From: Lachnospiraceae bacterium
Lineage (GTDB): Bacteria; Bacillota; Clostridia; Oscillospirales; Ruminococcaceae
Direction of reading: 5' to 3'
NCBI GenBank assembly: GCA_023664705.1
Contig: JAMPFE010000033.1
Location: forward strand, 1-21,954
Length of the DNA: 21,954 nucleotides
A program made the translations under genes and the position numbers. Position 1 is the stretch's first letter. The number at the start of each line of letters is the position of its first letter. This document shows, in pieces, positions 1-6,928 of the stretch. The notes beneath the pieces are model-generated. The model did not search any database, had not been told where the DNA came from, and worked only from the letters and a program-made list of their open reading frames with translations.

Positions 1-197
1 GCGCGTGGAGGAATTGTTTATCGCGTCAATCTTCTTGCGCTTCAACCATATGTTACCGTTCGTGGTCTCACTGTATAGGAACCCTTTTTCGAGGGGTACT
101 CAAGGGCGGTGTTATTCCCGTTAACCGACTGCCGATAACTATTCTCTAAATTCTGATTTAGCGCGTAAAAGCGCTAAAAATATTTTCGTTTACCCCC

Positions 198-226
198 TTG
201 AAAATTGCCGTCGAATATGATAAAAT
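198..226 (+). promoter_or_regulatory. sigma-A promoter of the DAHP synthase gene
   Basis: The -35 box TTGAAA (198-203) is separated by 17 bp from the -10 box TAAAAT (221-226). A TG at 218-219 gives an extended -10. The predicted transcript starts about 26 nt before the gene's start codon, so there is little room for an RNA leader switch. Confidence 0.75.
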
Positions 227-259
227 ATTATAGTATATTAAAAAAAGGAGACTTTTACC

Positions 260-1288
260 ATGTCAATGACGTTTAACAGAAAACTGCCTATCCCGAAAGA
301 GGTCAAGGAGATGTATCCGCTGACCGAGGAGATAAAATCCGTTAAGGCCGCCCGCGACAAGCAGATCGAGGACGTGTTTACGGGCAAGAGCGATAAGTTT
401 CTGCTGGTCATCGGGCCTTGCTCCGCGGACAACGAGGACTCCGTTATGGATTACGTGAACCGCCTCGCGAGGGTCCAAGAGAAGGTCAAGGACAAGATAC
501 TCATTATTCCGCGCATTTACACGGGCAAGCCCCGCACCAACGGCACGGGCTACAAGGGGCTTATTCATCAGCCCGACCCCACCAAGGGCGAGGATATGCT
601 CGAGGGGTTGGTGCAGGTGAGGAAGCTGCATACGCGGGCTATCGCCGAGACGCACCTCACCTGCGCGGACGAGATGCTGTACCCCGAGAACTACCGCTAT
701 CTTTCCGATTTGCTGTCGTATGTGGCTGTGGGGGCGCGCTCCGTGGAGGATCAGCATCACCGTCTCGTGGCGAGCGGCATGGAGTGCCCCGTCGGCATGA
801 AAAACCCCACCTCGGGGACGCTTTCCGTTATGTTCAACTCCATTCAGGCGGCGCAGGCCAAGCATACGTTTATTTACCGCGGCTGGGAGGTCGTGTCCGA
901 CGGAAATCCGCTTGCGCACGCTATTCTCCGCGGCGCGCAGAATAAGCACGGACAGACGCTGCCGAACTATCATTATGAAGATTTAAAGCTCTGCTGCGAT
1001 ATGTACGCGGAAAAGGGCTTGGAGAACCCCGCTATCATCGTGGACACCAACCACTCCAACAGCGGAAAGCAATATCTCGAGCAGGTGCGCATTTCAAACG
1101 AGATACTCCACTCGATGAGGCACTCAAAGGAGATCCGCGATATGGTCAAGGGATTGATGATAGAGAGCTACATCGAGGACGGCGCGCAGAAGATAGAGGA
1201 GGGCGTTTACGGCAAGTCCATTACGGATCCGTGTCTCGGGTGGGAGAAGTCCGAGAGGCTTATTCTCGAGATAGCGGAGCAGCTGTGA
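260..1288 (+). CDS. aroF: 3-deoxy-7-phosphoheptulonate (DAHP) synthase, type I
   Basis: This enzyme condenses phosphoenolpyruvate with erythrose 4-phosphate, the first committed step of the shikimate pathway to aromatic amino acids. The 342-aa length matches the AroF/G/H class (about 350 aa in E. coli). Visible family motifs are GPCSADNEDSV (52-62), a PRIYTGKPRTNGTGYKG block (84-100), GARSVEDQHHR (158-168), GMKNPTSGT (179-187) and DTNHSNSGKQ (262-271). The four metal ligands known in the family map to Cys54, His265, Glu302 and Asp323, so it should be active. The start at 260 has AGGAG at 246-250, 9 nt upstream. It heads a transcription unit with the lipoprotein gene 28 nt downstream. Which aromatic amino acid inhibits it cannot be read from the sequence, so the F/G/H suffix is arbitrary. 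A tyrosine-controlled tyrS operon follows nearby, but a link is only suggestive. Confidence 0.96.
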   Translation: MSMTFNRKLPIPKEVKEMYPLTEEIKSVKAARDKQIEDVFTGKSDKFLLVIGPCSADNEDSVMDYVNRLARVQEKVKDKILIIPRIYTGKPRTNGTGYKGLIHQPDPTKGEDMLEGLVQVRKLHTRAIAETHLTCADEMLYPENYRYLSDLLSYVAVGARSVEDQHHRLVASGMECPVGMKNPTSGTLSVMFNSIQAAQAKHTFIYRGWEVVSDGNPLAHAILRGAQNKHGQTLPNYHYEDLKLCCDMYAEKGLENPAIIVDTNHSNSGKQYLEQVRISNEILHSMRHSKEIRDMVKGLMIESYIEDGAQKIEEGVYGKSITDPCLGWEKSERLILEIAEQL

Positions 1289-1316
1289 TATGACATGCTT
1301 CGGATAAGGAGGCTTT

Positions 1317-2297
1317 ATGAAACGTATTATCGCGATTCTGATGGTTCTCGGGTTGCTGCGCGGGTGCTCCTATGCGCCGCCCGTCGGCGGAATGACGGAT
1401 AATTTCGTCGAGGCGGCGCCGTCGACCTCGTACACCATCGACCTTAGCGGAACGCGCTCGCCGTATGTGCTCTCGGTGACGGTCGAGGACGCCGTCGACC
1501 CGCATATTTACAATATGCTGGACGTTCACGTGCTGCATACCGGGGTCGTCGGGCGGTTCGGCTGCCCCGTGGAGGTGACGGGCGCGGCGGAAGGCTCGCG
1601 TCTTATCTTCCGCTATGACGGGGATAAGCTGTATTCGATACGACCCGAAAATCTTATCGTGCTTTATTACGACGACGATGAGGATAATTACATCGAGCTT
1701 ATGCCGAAGCTTGACGGGAGCTCGTGCACGGTATCGCTCGATATTGGCGAAACGCGCGACGGCACATATATGCTGGTGGATTCCTACGCGTGGCTGACCG
1801 CCTGGGGAGCGGAGACCGTCAAGGGCGGGCAGCGGCTGTTCCGCTGCGAGGAGGGCGGTTTGAGCTTCAGCGTCGATTTGCTCTCGGAGGTGAAATTCAC
1901 CGCCTGCTCCGATTATTTCAAGGAAAACGACGACGGCATAGAGGAAAAGGACCTTGTCGCGGGACCGTTTATTCTCGACATGATGCGCCCGCCCGAATAC
2001 CGTGACGTCGTGGTTGCCGTAAGATACGGAAACGCACCCGCGGAGAGCGTGAATACCGACAAATTCGGCTCGGACGACTATGCTTACTCCGAGGAGACCG
2101 AGAACGGAACGATTTTTATCGCGCGCTATCCCGCCGACCCCGAGCTCGGCGGCTACGGAACGGGGCATGCCTGCGCGGTATATCCCGACGGCGGCAGCGG
2201 CTACGTTTTTATCGAGTATTATTATATCTACGAGAGTATCCCCGACTACGAGCAGCGGGCGCTGGAGTCGCTCAGGTCGTTCCGTTGGGAAAATTGA
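1317..2297 (+). CDS. putative lipoprotein of unknown function
   Basis: I do not recognise a family in this 326-aa protein. It begins with two basic residues, a hydrophobic stretch and LLRGC ending at Cys17, which looks like a lipoprotein signal peptide. The Arg just before the Cys is unusual for a lipobox, which normally carries Ala or Gly there, so lipidation is uncertain. The mature part is acidic, rich in Asp, Tyr and Gly, and has no further membrane segment. This fits an extracytoplasmic beta-rich protein. The C-terminus ends in an amphipathic stretch (YEQRALESLRSFRWEN). AAGGAGG at 1306-1312 is a strong ribosome binding site. It lies 28 nt after DAHP synthase and is probably co-transcribed with it. 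Its stop is only 11 nt before the -35 box of the next operon, and no terminator is visible between them. Confidence 0.8.
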   Translation: MKRIIAILMVLGLLRGCSYAPPVGGMTDNFVEAAPSTSYTIDLSGTRSPYVLSVTVEDAVDPHIYNMLDVHVLHTGVVGRFGCPVEVTGAAEGSRLIFRYDGDKLYSIRPENLIVLYYDDDEDNYIELMPKLDGSSCTVSLDIGETRDGTYMLVDSYAWLTAWGAETVKGGQRLFRCEEGGLSFSVDLLSEVKFTACSDYFKENDDGIEEKDLVAGPFILDMMRPPEYRDVVVAVRYGNAPAESVNTDKFGSDDYAYSEETENGTIFIARYPADPELGGYGTGHACAVYPDGGSGYVFIEYYYIYESIPDYEQRALESLRSFRWEN

Positions 2298-2308
2298 CGG
2301 CGAGCCTC

Positions 2309-2337
2309 TTGACAAATCCGAGGAGATGTGGTATAAT
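2309..2337 (+). promoter_or_regulatory. consensus sigma-A promoter of the tyrosine T-box operon
   Basis: A perfect TTGACA (2309-2314), a 17-bp spacer and a perfect TATAAT (2332-2337) are present, with TGTGG just before the -10 as an extended -10. Strong constitutive initiation fits control by downstream attenuation. Confidence 0.88.
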
Positions 2338-2343
2338 ACCGTA

Positions 2344-2609
2344 AGTGAATATTTTAAAGCGTTGACGGGAAAGCAGTAGCGGCGCGAGGGTCTTTTCAGA
2401 GAACTGTTGTTTGGTGAAAAACAGTAAGGCGCGCGTTTTGCGAATTACCTCCCCGAGCGGCTCCGTGAAAGGCGTATGCCGATTAGCGGGCACGGGTATG
2501 CCCGTTACAGCTGTTTGAGACGGCATTTCGCCGTAAATTGAGGTGGTACCGCGCGGTATATTGTTTTTCGCGCCCTCTTCGAGCCTTGCTCGGGGAGGGA
2601 TTTTTATTT
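2344..2609 (+). promoter_or_regulatory. T-box riboswitch leader (tyrosine) with terminator
   Basis: This untranslated leader senses the charging state of a tRNA. It contains the AAAGC/AGTA-type stem I signature near 2356-2376, an AGAGA distal element near 2398, and the specifier region GCGAATTACC (2440-2449) with a TAC tyrosine codon at 2446-2448. The conserved T-box TGAGGTGGTACCGCG lies at 2539-2553. A terminator follows: a 12-bp stem, 2573-2584 with 2588-2599, and a U-rich tract. Uncharged tRNA-Tyr is expected to favour the antiterminator and expression of the GNAT and tyrS genes. The tyrosine assignment rests partly on the tyrS gene downstream, because TAC sits one base later than the register seen in the proline leader. 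Confidence 0.93.
2573..2609 (+). terminator. T-box-controlled attenuator terminator
   Basis: The arms 2573-2584 and 2588-2599 form 12 pairs including two G-T pairs, around a CTT loop. ATTTTTATTT follows. It ends 9 nt before the GNAT start codon. Confidence 0.88.
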
Positions 2610-2618
2610 GGAGGGCTT

Positions 2619-3077
2619 ATGATAAGAGCGGCGGATATCGGCGACCTTGAGCGGCTGGCGGAGCTGTTCCGAGAGCTTCACAGCTATCACTGCGGGATAG
2701 CGCCGAACAAGCACCGCATGCCGAGCGGGGGATTTTTCCGCGAAAGGCTTTCGGAGACGCTTTCGGACAGCGGATATACCGTTCTGGTGAACGACGATAA
2801 CGGCGTAAACGGCTACGCTGTCGTGAAAATCGTCGACGTTGATTCGGAGGAAAAGCCGCCGCGCAGGGTGTGCTTTATCGACTGCTTTGCGGTCGCGGAG
2901 GGCTGTCGGCGGCGGGGCGTCGGCACGGAGCTCTTCGGGGCTGTCGCGGCGTTCGGGAAGGAGCGCGGCTGTACGGACGTGCAGCTCGGGGCTGACGCAT
3001 GCAACGCGGACGCGCTGGCGTTTTATGAGAAAATGGGGCTTTCGCCCCGAACCGTAATTATGGAAAAGAGGATATGA
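2619..3077 (+). CDS. GNAT family N-acetyltransferase
   Basis: This 152-aa protein has the GNAT fold: an N-terminal helix region, a central strand ending in CFIDCFAV (85-92), the acetyl-CoA pyrophosphate loop RRRGVGTEL (97-105), and the C-terminal NADALAFYEKMG (129-140) typical of RimI-like enzymes. It should transfer an acetyl group from acetyl-CoA to an amine; the substrate cannot be inferred. The start at 2619 is preceded by GGAGGG (2610-2615). An upstream in-frame extension to 2538 would run through the T-box terminator and is not credible. It is the first gene after the tyrosine T-box, and its stop overlaps an ATG at 3074, so it is made together with TyrRS and probably under tyrosine control. 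That placement is unusual and may hint at a role tied to tyrosine or to tRNA/ribosome modification. Confidence 0.9.
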   Translation: MIRAADIGDLERLAELFRELHSYHCGIAPNKHRMPSGGFFRERLSETLSDSGYTVLVNDDNGVNGYAVVKIVDVDSEEKPPRRVCFIDCFAVAEGCRRRGVGTELFGAVAAFGKERGCTDVQLGADACNADALAFYEKMGLSPRTVIMEKRI

Positions 3078-3079
3078 AA

Positions 3080-4285
3080 ATGGAACTTTATGACGAGCTT
3101 ATTGCGAGAGGGCTTATCGCCCAAGTGACCGACGAGGACGAGATACGCAGGATGATAAACGCGGGAAAGGCGACGTTTTACATCGGGTTCGACCCGACCG
3201 CGGATTCGCTGCATGTGGGGCATTTTATGGCGCTCTGCCTGATGAAACGGCTGCAGATGGCGGGCAACAAGCCCATTGCGCTGCTAGGCGGCGGCACGGG
3301 CATGATAGGCGACCCGTCGGGAAAATCCGATATGCGCAAGATGCTTACAAAAGAGGACATCGACCACAACATCGCGTGCTTTAAGAAGCAGATGAGCCGC
3401 TTTATCGACTTTTCGGACGATAAGGCGATAATGGTCAACAACGCGGACTGGCTGCTCAATCTGAACTATATCGACGTGCTGCGGGAGGTCGGCGCTTGCT
3501 TTTCCGTCAACAAGATGCTGACGTTCGAGTGCTACAAGCAGCGCATGGAACGCGGGCTGACGTTCTTAGAGTTCAACTACATGATAATGCAGAGCTATGA
3601 TTTCTACAAGCTGTTTACGGACTACGGCTGCAATATGCAGTTCGGCGGCGACGACCAGTGGGCGAATATGCTCGGCGGGACGGAGCTTATCCGCAAGAAG
3701 CTCGGCAAGGACGCGCACGCGATGACCATTACCCTGCTGCTGAACTCCGAGGGGAAGAAAATGGGAAAGACCGAAAAGGGCGCGGTGTGGCTCGACCCCG
3801 AAAAGACATCGCCGTTCGATTTCTTCCAGTACTGGAGAAACGTCGACGACGCGGACGTTATCAAGTGTCTGAAAATGCTCACGTTTCTGCCCGTTGAGGA
3901 GATCCTCGGAATGGAGAAATGGGAGGGCGCGCAGCTCAACAAGGCTAAGGAGATACTCGCGTTCGAGCTGACGAAGCTGGTTCACGGGGAGGAAGAGGCG
4001 CGGAAGGCTCTCGACGGCGCTAAGTCGTTATTTGGGGGCGCTGGGAATACCGACAATATGCCGACGGCTTCCGTGGAGGCTCCCGACGGGAGGATAGGCA
4101 TTCTCGACCTGCTGGTGAATACGAAGCTCGCGCCGTCCAAGCGAGAGGCGCGCAACCTTATCGCGGGAAAGGGCATTGCCGTTGACGACGTTATCATTGA
4201 CGACCCCAACGCGCAGATAGACCTTGAGAAGGAGGTCATCGTGCGAAAGGGGAAAAAAGTGTTTTTGAAGGTATCAAGGGCATAA
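3080..4285 (+). CDS. tyrS: tyrosyl-tRNA synthetase
   Basis: This class I synthetase attaches tyrosine to tRNA-Tyr. The protein is 401 aa from the start chosen here (403 from 3074). It has the HIGH-type motif as HVGH (45-48), a QSYDFYKLF block and GGDDQW (189-194) lining the tyrosine pocket, and the KMSKS-type loop as KMGKT (227-231). The last 60 or so residues form an S4 RNA-binding domain (RIGILDLLVNTKLAPSKREA onward). An ATG at 3074 overlaps the GNAT stop by four bases, but AGAGG at 3067-3071 is only 2 nt from it and 8 nt from the ATG at 3080. The shorter form also starts like its homologues. It lies downstream of the tyrosine T-box and ends at a clear terminator. Confidence 0.97.
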   Translation: MELYDELIARGLIAQVTDEDEIRRMINAGKATFYIGFDPTADSLHVGHFMALCLMKRLQMAGNKPIALLGGGTGMIGDPSGKSDMRKMLTKEDIDHNIACFKKQMSRFIDFSDDKAIMVNNADWLLNLNYIDVLREVGACFSVNKMLTFECYKQRMERGLTFLEFNYMIMQSYDFYKLFTDYGCNMQFGGDDQWANMLGGTELIRKKLGKDAHAMTITLLLNSEGKKMGKTEKGAVWLDPEKTSPFDFFQYWRNVDDADVIKCLKMLTFLPVEEILGMEKWEGAQLNKAKEILAFELTKLVHGEEEARKALDGAKSLFGGAGNTDNMPTASVEAPDGRIGILDLLVNTKLAPSKREARNLIAGKGIAVDDVIIDDPNAQIDLEKEVIVRKGKKVFLKVSRA

Positions 4286-4360
4286 CAAGAGCGGCTGTTT
4301 GTTTTAAGGAGCGTGCAGTATAAAAGTATTTCGGATAAACATTATATCCTTACGGCAATT

Positions 4361-4386
4361 CGCCCCCGAATAATCGGGGGCGTTTT
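4361..4386 (+). terminator. Rho-independent terminator after tyrS
   Basis: A perfect 9-bp GC-rich stem (4361-4369 with 4374-4382) with an ATAA loop is followed by TTTT. There is no T-tract on the opposite strand, so it serves the plus-strand operon. Confidence 0.88.
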
Positions 4387-4397
4387 GTTGGAGCGGC

Positions 4398-4886
4398 TTA
4401 CATCGGGGGGATAAGGACGACGCGCTTTCCTCGGCTTTTCGCGAAATTGACCGTGTATTCCGTGCCGCCCTTTTTTCCGTCGTACACCGCGACAAGCACG
4501 TCGCAGAGCTCCACGAGGGCGCGGTTGCGCTTAAGCATGCAATCCCGGACATAATGCGGCGAGATGGTGAGGATTTTGTCGCACTGCCCGAGAACGGATC
4601 GATAGCGCGCTTTATCCTCGGCGCTCCATCTGACGAACTGCTCGGGACACGGGAGCACGGCGATGAGCTTTACCGCGGGGGCTGCCTTTTTATGCGCGAG
4701 CACTGCCTCGGCTGCCCAAGTGTCCACGCCGAGCGCCATGCCCGTGTAAAACTCGTTTGCGCCGTCGTTTATCAGCTTTTCTATCTGCTCCGAAAGGCGC
4801 TGCTTCAGGTCGACGCACATGGGGTCGTCCTCGCCGAAGAACGGCAGCTTTTCGGGACGGTAGCCCGTAAATGAAATTCTGTACAT
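4398..4886 (-). CDS. SLOG-family protein, DUF1273 (YpsA-like)
   Basis: This 162-aa protein matches the YpsA/DUF1273 group of the SLOG (SMF/DprA-LOG) superfamily, Rossmann-like proteins thought to bind nucleotide-derived ligands. Visible hallmarks are FTGYRPEKLP (6-15), GMALGVDTWAAEAVL (49-63), the CDKILTISP strand and the C-terminal DGKKGGTEYTV (136-146). In Bacillus subtilis, YpsA has been linked to cell division and oxidative stress; the biochemical function is not settled. A GGTGAG sits a few bases before the ATG. It lies 15 nt after ruvX on the same strand and is probably co-transcribed with it. It has no signal peptide or membrane segment. Confidence 0.9.
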   Translation of the reverse strand: MYRISFTGYRPEKLPFFGEDDPMCVDLKQRLSEQIEKLINDGANEFYTGMALGVDTWAAEAVLAHKKAAPAVKLIAVLPCPEQFVRWSAEDKARYRSVLGQCDKILTISPHYVRDCMLKRNRALVELCDVLVAVYDGKKGGTEYTVNFAKSRGKRVVLIPPM

Positions 4887-4901
4887 TTTCTCACCCTATC
4901 G

Positions 4902-5321
4902 TTATTTGCTGCGCCTGCGGTATTCGAGATAGCCGTCGAGAATGACCGCGGCGGCCGCCTGGTCGAGCAGCGCTTTGCGCTTTTTGCCGCGCTTGTTTAT
5001 CTCGTTCATGTAATTTATCGCGGTGTTGGTGGAGGAGCGCTCGTCCCACATTATGACCTCGACGTTTACAAGCTCCCGAAGCAGCCGCGCGAACTCGCTG
5101 CACTTTTCGGAGCGTTCTCCGCGCGTGCCGTTCATATTCACGGGGTCGCCGACGATTATCAGCGCCGCCTTTTTTTCGGAGGCTATCTTCGCCACGCGCT
5201 CGACGCATCTGTCGAAGTGATGCTCGTATACCGTTTCAAGCGGCGACGCGAGGGTCTCCGTTTCGTCGCTCATCGCGAGACCCGTTCTGCTGTCGCCGTA
5301 ATCTACCGCCATTATCTTCAT
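4902..5321 (-). CDS. ruvX: RuvX/YqgF family putative Holliday junction resolvase
   Basis: This 139-aa RNase H-fold protein is the usual family length. It carries DYGDSRTG (7-14) with the first catalytic Asp, VGDPVNMNGTRGERSEK (57-73), WDERSST (92-98) with the conserved Glu, and LLDQAAAAVILDGYL (118-132) with the final Asp. Members act on branched DNA and/or process pre-16S rRNA ends; which applies here is not shown. The start at 5321 is chosen because GGAG lies 7 nt upstream and the family begins directly with the first beta strand. A longer reading to 5366 would overlap the -10 box. It heads a two-gene operon with the SLOG gene. Confidence 0.94.
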   Translation of the reverse strand: MKIMAVDYGDSRTGLAMSDETETLASPLETVYEHHFDRCVERVAKIASEKKAALIIVGDPVNMNGTRGERSEKCSEFARLLRELVNVEVIMWDERSSTNTAINYMNEINKRGKKRKALLDQAAAAVILDGYLEYRRRSK

Positions 5322-5356
5322 TGTAATTCTCCGTTCTGAACACATTTGCAACTGAT

Positions 5357-5385
5357 ATTGTAACATATTTTCATCGGATTGTCAA
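5357..5385 (-). promoter_or_regulatory. sigma-A promoter of ruvX
   Basis: Read on the minus strand, TTGACA (5385-5380) is 17 bp from TACAAT (5362-5357). TG one base before the -10 makes it extended. The transcript would start about 30 nt before the chosen ruvX start. Confidence 0.82.
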
Positions 5386-5427
5386 TACATAAATTGAATT
5401 TCATTGACAAATTTACGCACCGACGAA

Positions 5428-5452
5428 AGAGGTTCAACTGCGTTGAACCTCT
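5428..5452 (-). terminator. terminator-like hairpin after the lipoprotein gene
   Basis: A perfect 10-bp inverted repeat (5428-5437 with 5443-5452) with a 5-nt loop lies 3 nt beyond the lipoprotein stop. Only a short TTTC follows on the minus strand, so termination may be modest. It lies between the ilvA operon and the ruvX promoter. Confidence 0.68.
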
Positions 5453-5455
5453 TGG

Positions 5456-5992
5456 TCATATCTGCGGTTTTTCGAGCTCGGTCATGGCGTCGAGCGTGAG
5501 CGGCGCCTCCGTCTCATCGCCGTCCCCGTGCGCGGGATGCCTAACGTAAAAGAGCGCGCCGTCCCTGAGCTCCAGACCGTAATCGTAGTAGAAACGCTCC
5601 GCGAGCTGATACTGCCTGTCGTTTGCGTAGTCGTAAACGATGATGCGCTCGTCGATGATGCCCGAGCCTATGCTTACGGCGGAGCAGATCTCGCGCTTGC
5701 CGTCGCCGTTGAGGTCGGCGAGGTACACGCTCCACACGGGCATGCCCCAATAGAGGGAGCGCGTTTCGCCGTTTTCCTCCGCGAGGACATTCATATTATC
5801 CCACGAGAAGCGAACATTCGGGAACTCGGACATCTCGAAATCCATTGTCTCGTTCCACGGCATATCGTCCGAGAAAAAGTAATCGAACACCGCGCGGGCG
5901 CTGCCGTCCCCGCAGGAATACGCGCTGTCGGAAGCGCCGCACCCCGACAGCAGCACCGCTGCCAAAGCCGCAAGGCAAGCCGCCTTTTTCAT
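5456..5992 (-). CDS. small lipoprotein with a DLNGDGKRE calcium-loop-like motif
   Basis: This 178-aa protein has a textbook lipoprotein signal: KK, a hydrophobic core and LLSGC ending at Cys18. It should be anchored outside the cell. The mature part contains ADLNGDGKREICSAVSIGSG (92-111), resembling the FG-GAP/VCBS-type repeat in which DxNxDG loops bind calcium. I cannot name a family or substrate. Its ATG overlaps the stop of ridA (TAATG, one shared base), and GGAG lies in the end of ridA, so translation is probably coupled. It is the last gene of the ilvA operon and is followed by a hairpin. The link to threonine metabolism is by position only. Confidence 0.85.
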   Translation of the reverse strand: MKKAACLAALAAVLLSGCGASDSAYSCGDGSARAVFDYFFSDDMPWNETMDFEMSEFPNVRFSWDNMNVLAEENGETRSLYWGMPVWSVYLADLNGDGKREICSAVSIGSGIIDERIIVYDYANDRQYQLAERFYYDYGLELRDGALFYVRHPAHGDGDETEAPLTLDAMTELEKPQI

Positions 5993-6363
5993 TACAGCTC
6001 CGCGATGAGCTCGACCTCGACAAGCGCGCCTTTCGGTATCTGCAAGCCGCCCACGCAGGAGCGCGCGGGCTTGCCCGTGAAGTACTCCGCGTAGACCGCG
6101 TTGAACGCCGCGAAATCGCCGATATCTTTCAGATAGCAGTTGGTCTTGACCACCTTGTCGAGCGACGTTCCCGCCGCCTCGAGGACTGCCTTGAGGTTCT
6201 CGCAGACGCGCTTGGTCTGCTCACCGATGCCGCCCGAAACGAGCTCGCCCGTCGCGGGGTCTATCGGTATCTGCCCCGACGTGAACAGCATATTGCCGCT
6301 TATCTTCGCCTGCGTGTACGGTCCTATCGCCTGCGGGGCTTTTTCCGTGTGAATGTCTTTCAT
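5992..6363 (-). CDS. ridA: RidA family reactive imine deaminase
   Basis: This 123-aa protein is a RidA/YjgF/UK114 member. The family hydrolyses the reactive enamine/imine products of PLP dehydratases such as IlvA, protecting other PLP enzymes. Visible motifs are IGPYTQA (13-19), LFTSGQIPIDPATGE (26-40), the catalytic Arg101 in PARSCVG, and PKGALVEVELIAE (110-122) with the conserved Glu. AAAGGAG lies 7 nt before the start. The gene is on the same strand and in the same operon as threonine dehydratase, whose 2-aminocrotonate product is a known RidA substrate. This makes the canonical deaminase role more likely than for an isolated homologue. It is 18 nt after the unknown gene and overlaps the following lipoprotein gene. 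Confidence 0.95.
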   Translation of the reverse strand: MKDIHTEKAPQAIGPYTQAKISGNMLFTSGQIPIDPATGELVSGGIGEQTKRVCENLKAVLEAAGTSLDKVVKTNCYLKDIGDFAAFNAVYAEYFTGKPARSCVGGLQIPKGALVEVELIAEL

Positions 6364-6381
6364 AGTAAAACTCCTTTCAAA

Positions 6382-6918
6382 TTAAAAGCCGCTGTAACGC
6401 AGCTTTTTCATATCTGTGAACACAAAATCGGTCTCCTTGCGGAAAAAAATTTTCGGCTTGAAGTCAGCCCTGTCCGCGCATACGAAGTTGAACGTTACCG
6501 AATAATAATACCACATCGAGCAATCCGAAAACGCCCTTCTGTCGTTGTAGACTATCCGTCCGCTTTTGCCGTCCGTCAGCGTGAACTTGCTCTTGATATA
6601 TCCGCGCTGCTTTTTGTCGGTGTAGAGTATCTCGTAACCGTTTTCGGCGCGTTTTACGTATATGCGCTCCCCGAAAAATTCCGCCGCGAATTTCCCCGTG
6701 AACAGCGCGTTTTCGCCGAGTATGCGCGTCCTGTTCCGCTGTTCGGCGATGCCTTTCGGCGACTGAAACAGCTCCGCCTTGTTGAACAGTATCTCGTCCG
6801 TTATTTCCGCCTTGTCGAACTCAACGGGCAGAAATCTCATGGCTTTTCGCGCCGCCGCGTAATCTCCGCCGCGCACCTCTTTCGTGTAAACGAGCGTTAT
6901 CTCCTGAACGAAAAGCAT
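6382..6918 (-). CDS. conserved-looking protein of unknown function
   Basis: I do not recognise this 178-aa protein. It has no signal peptide or membrane helix. It is rich in aromatic and charged residues and alternates short strands (for example YEILYTDKKQRGYIKSKF and WYYYSVTFNFVC), suggesting a cytosolic beta-rich fold. The start at 6918 is an ATG with GGAGG 4 nt upstream, a short spacing. A TTG at 6939, overlapping the end of ilvA by 11 nt, is the alternative but has no good ribosome site. It lies 10 nt after ilvA and 18 nt before ridA in a clear operon, so it is expressed with threonine dehydratase and its imine scavenger. Whether it takes part in that chemistry is unknown. Confidence 0.82.
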   Translation of the reverse strand: MLFVQEITLVYTKEVRGGDYAAARKAMRFLPVEFDKAEITDEILFNKAELFQSPKGIAEQRNRTRILGENALFTGKFAAEFFGERIYVKRAENGYEILYTDKKQRGYIKSKFTLTDGKSGRIVYNDRRAFSDCSMWYYYSVTFNFVCADRADFKPKIFFRKETDFVFTDMKKLRYSGF

Positions 6919-6928
6919 ACTCCCTCCG

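Noticed and set aside
157..178. Hairpin TTTAGCGC/GCGCTAAA as a terminator of an upstream gene
   Set aside because: The stem is only 8 bp and AT-rich at its base, and the following tract is AATATTTT. No upstream gene is identified.
1..190. Short open frames running off the left edge on both strands
   Set aside because: All are under 50 codons, have no start or ribosome site and no recognisable motif. I cannot tell a gene end from chance, so nothing is annotated.
263..973. Long minus-strand open frame opposite the DAHP synthase gene
   Set aside because: It is the shadow of a highly conserved enzyme in a GC-rich sequence and has no ribosome site. The same applies to the long opposite frames at 6983-8116, 9020-10357, 10819-12654 and 13742-14959.
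2538..2618. N-terminal extension of the GNAT protein
   Set aside because: It would be encoded by the T-box antiterminator/terminator RNA; the start at 2619 has a good ribosome site.
4361..4382. tyrS terminator acting also for the minus-strand SLOG gene
   Set aside because: There is no T-tract on the minus strand after the stem, so only plus-strand use is supported.
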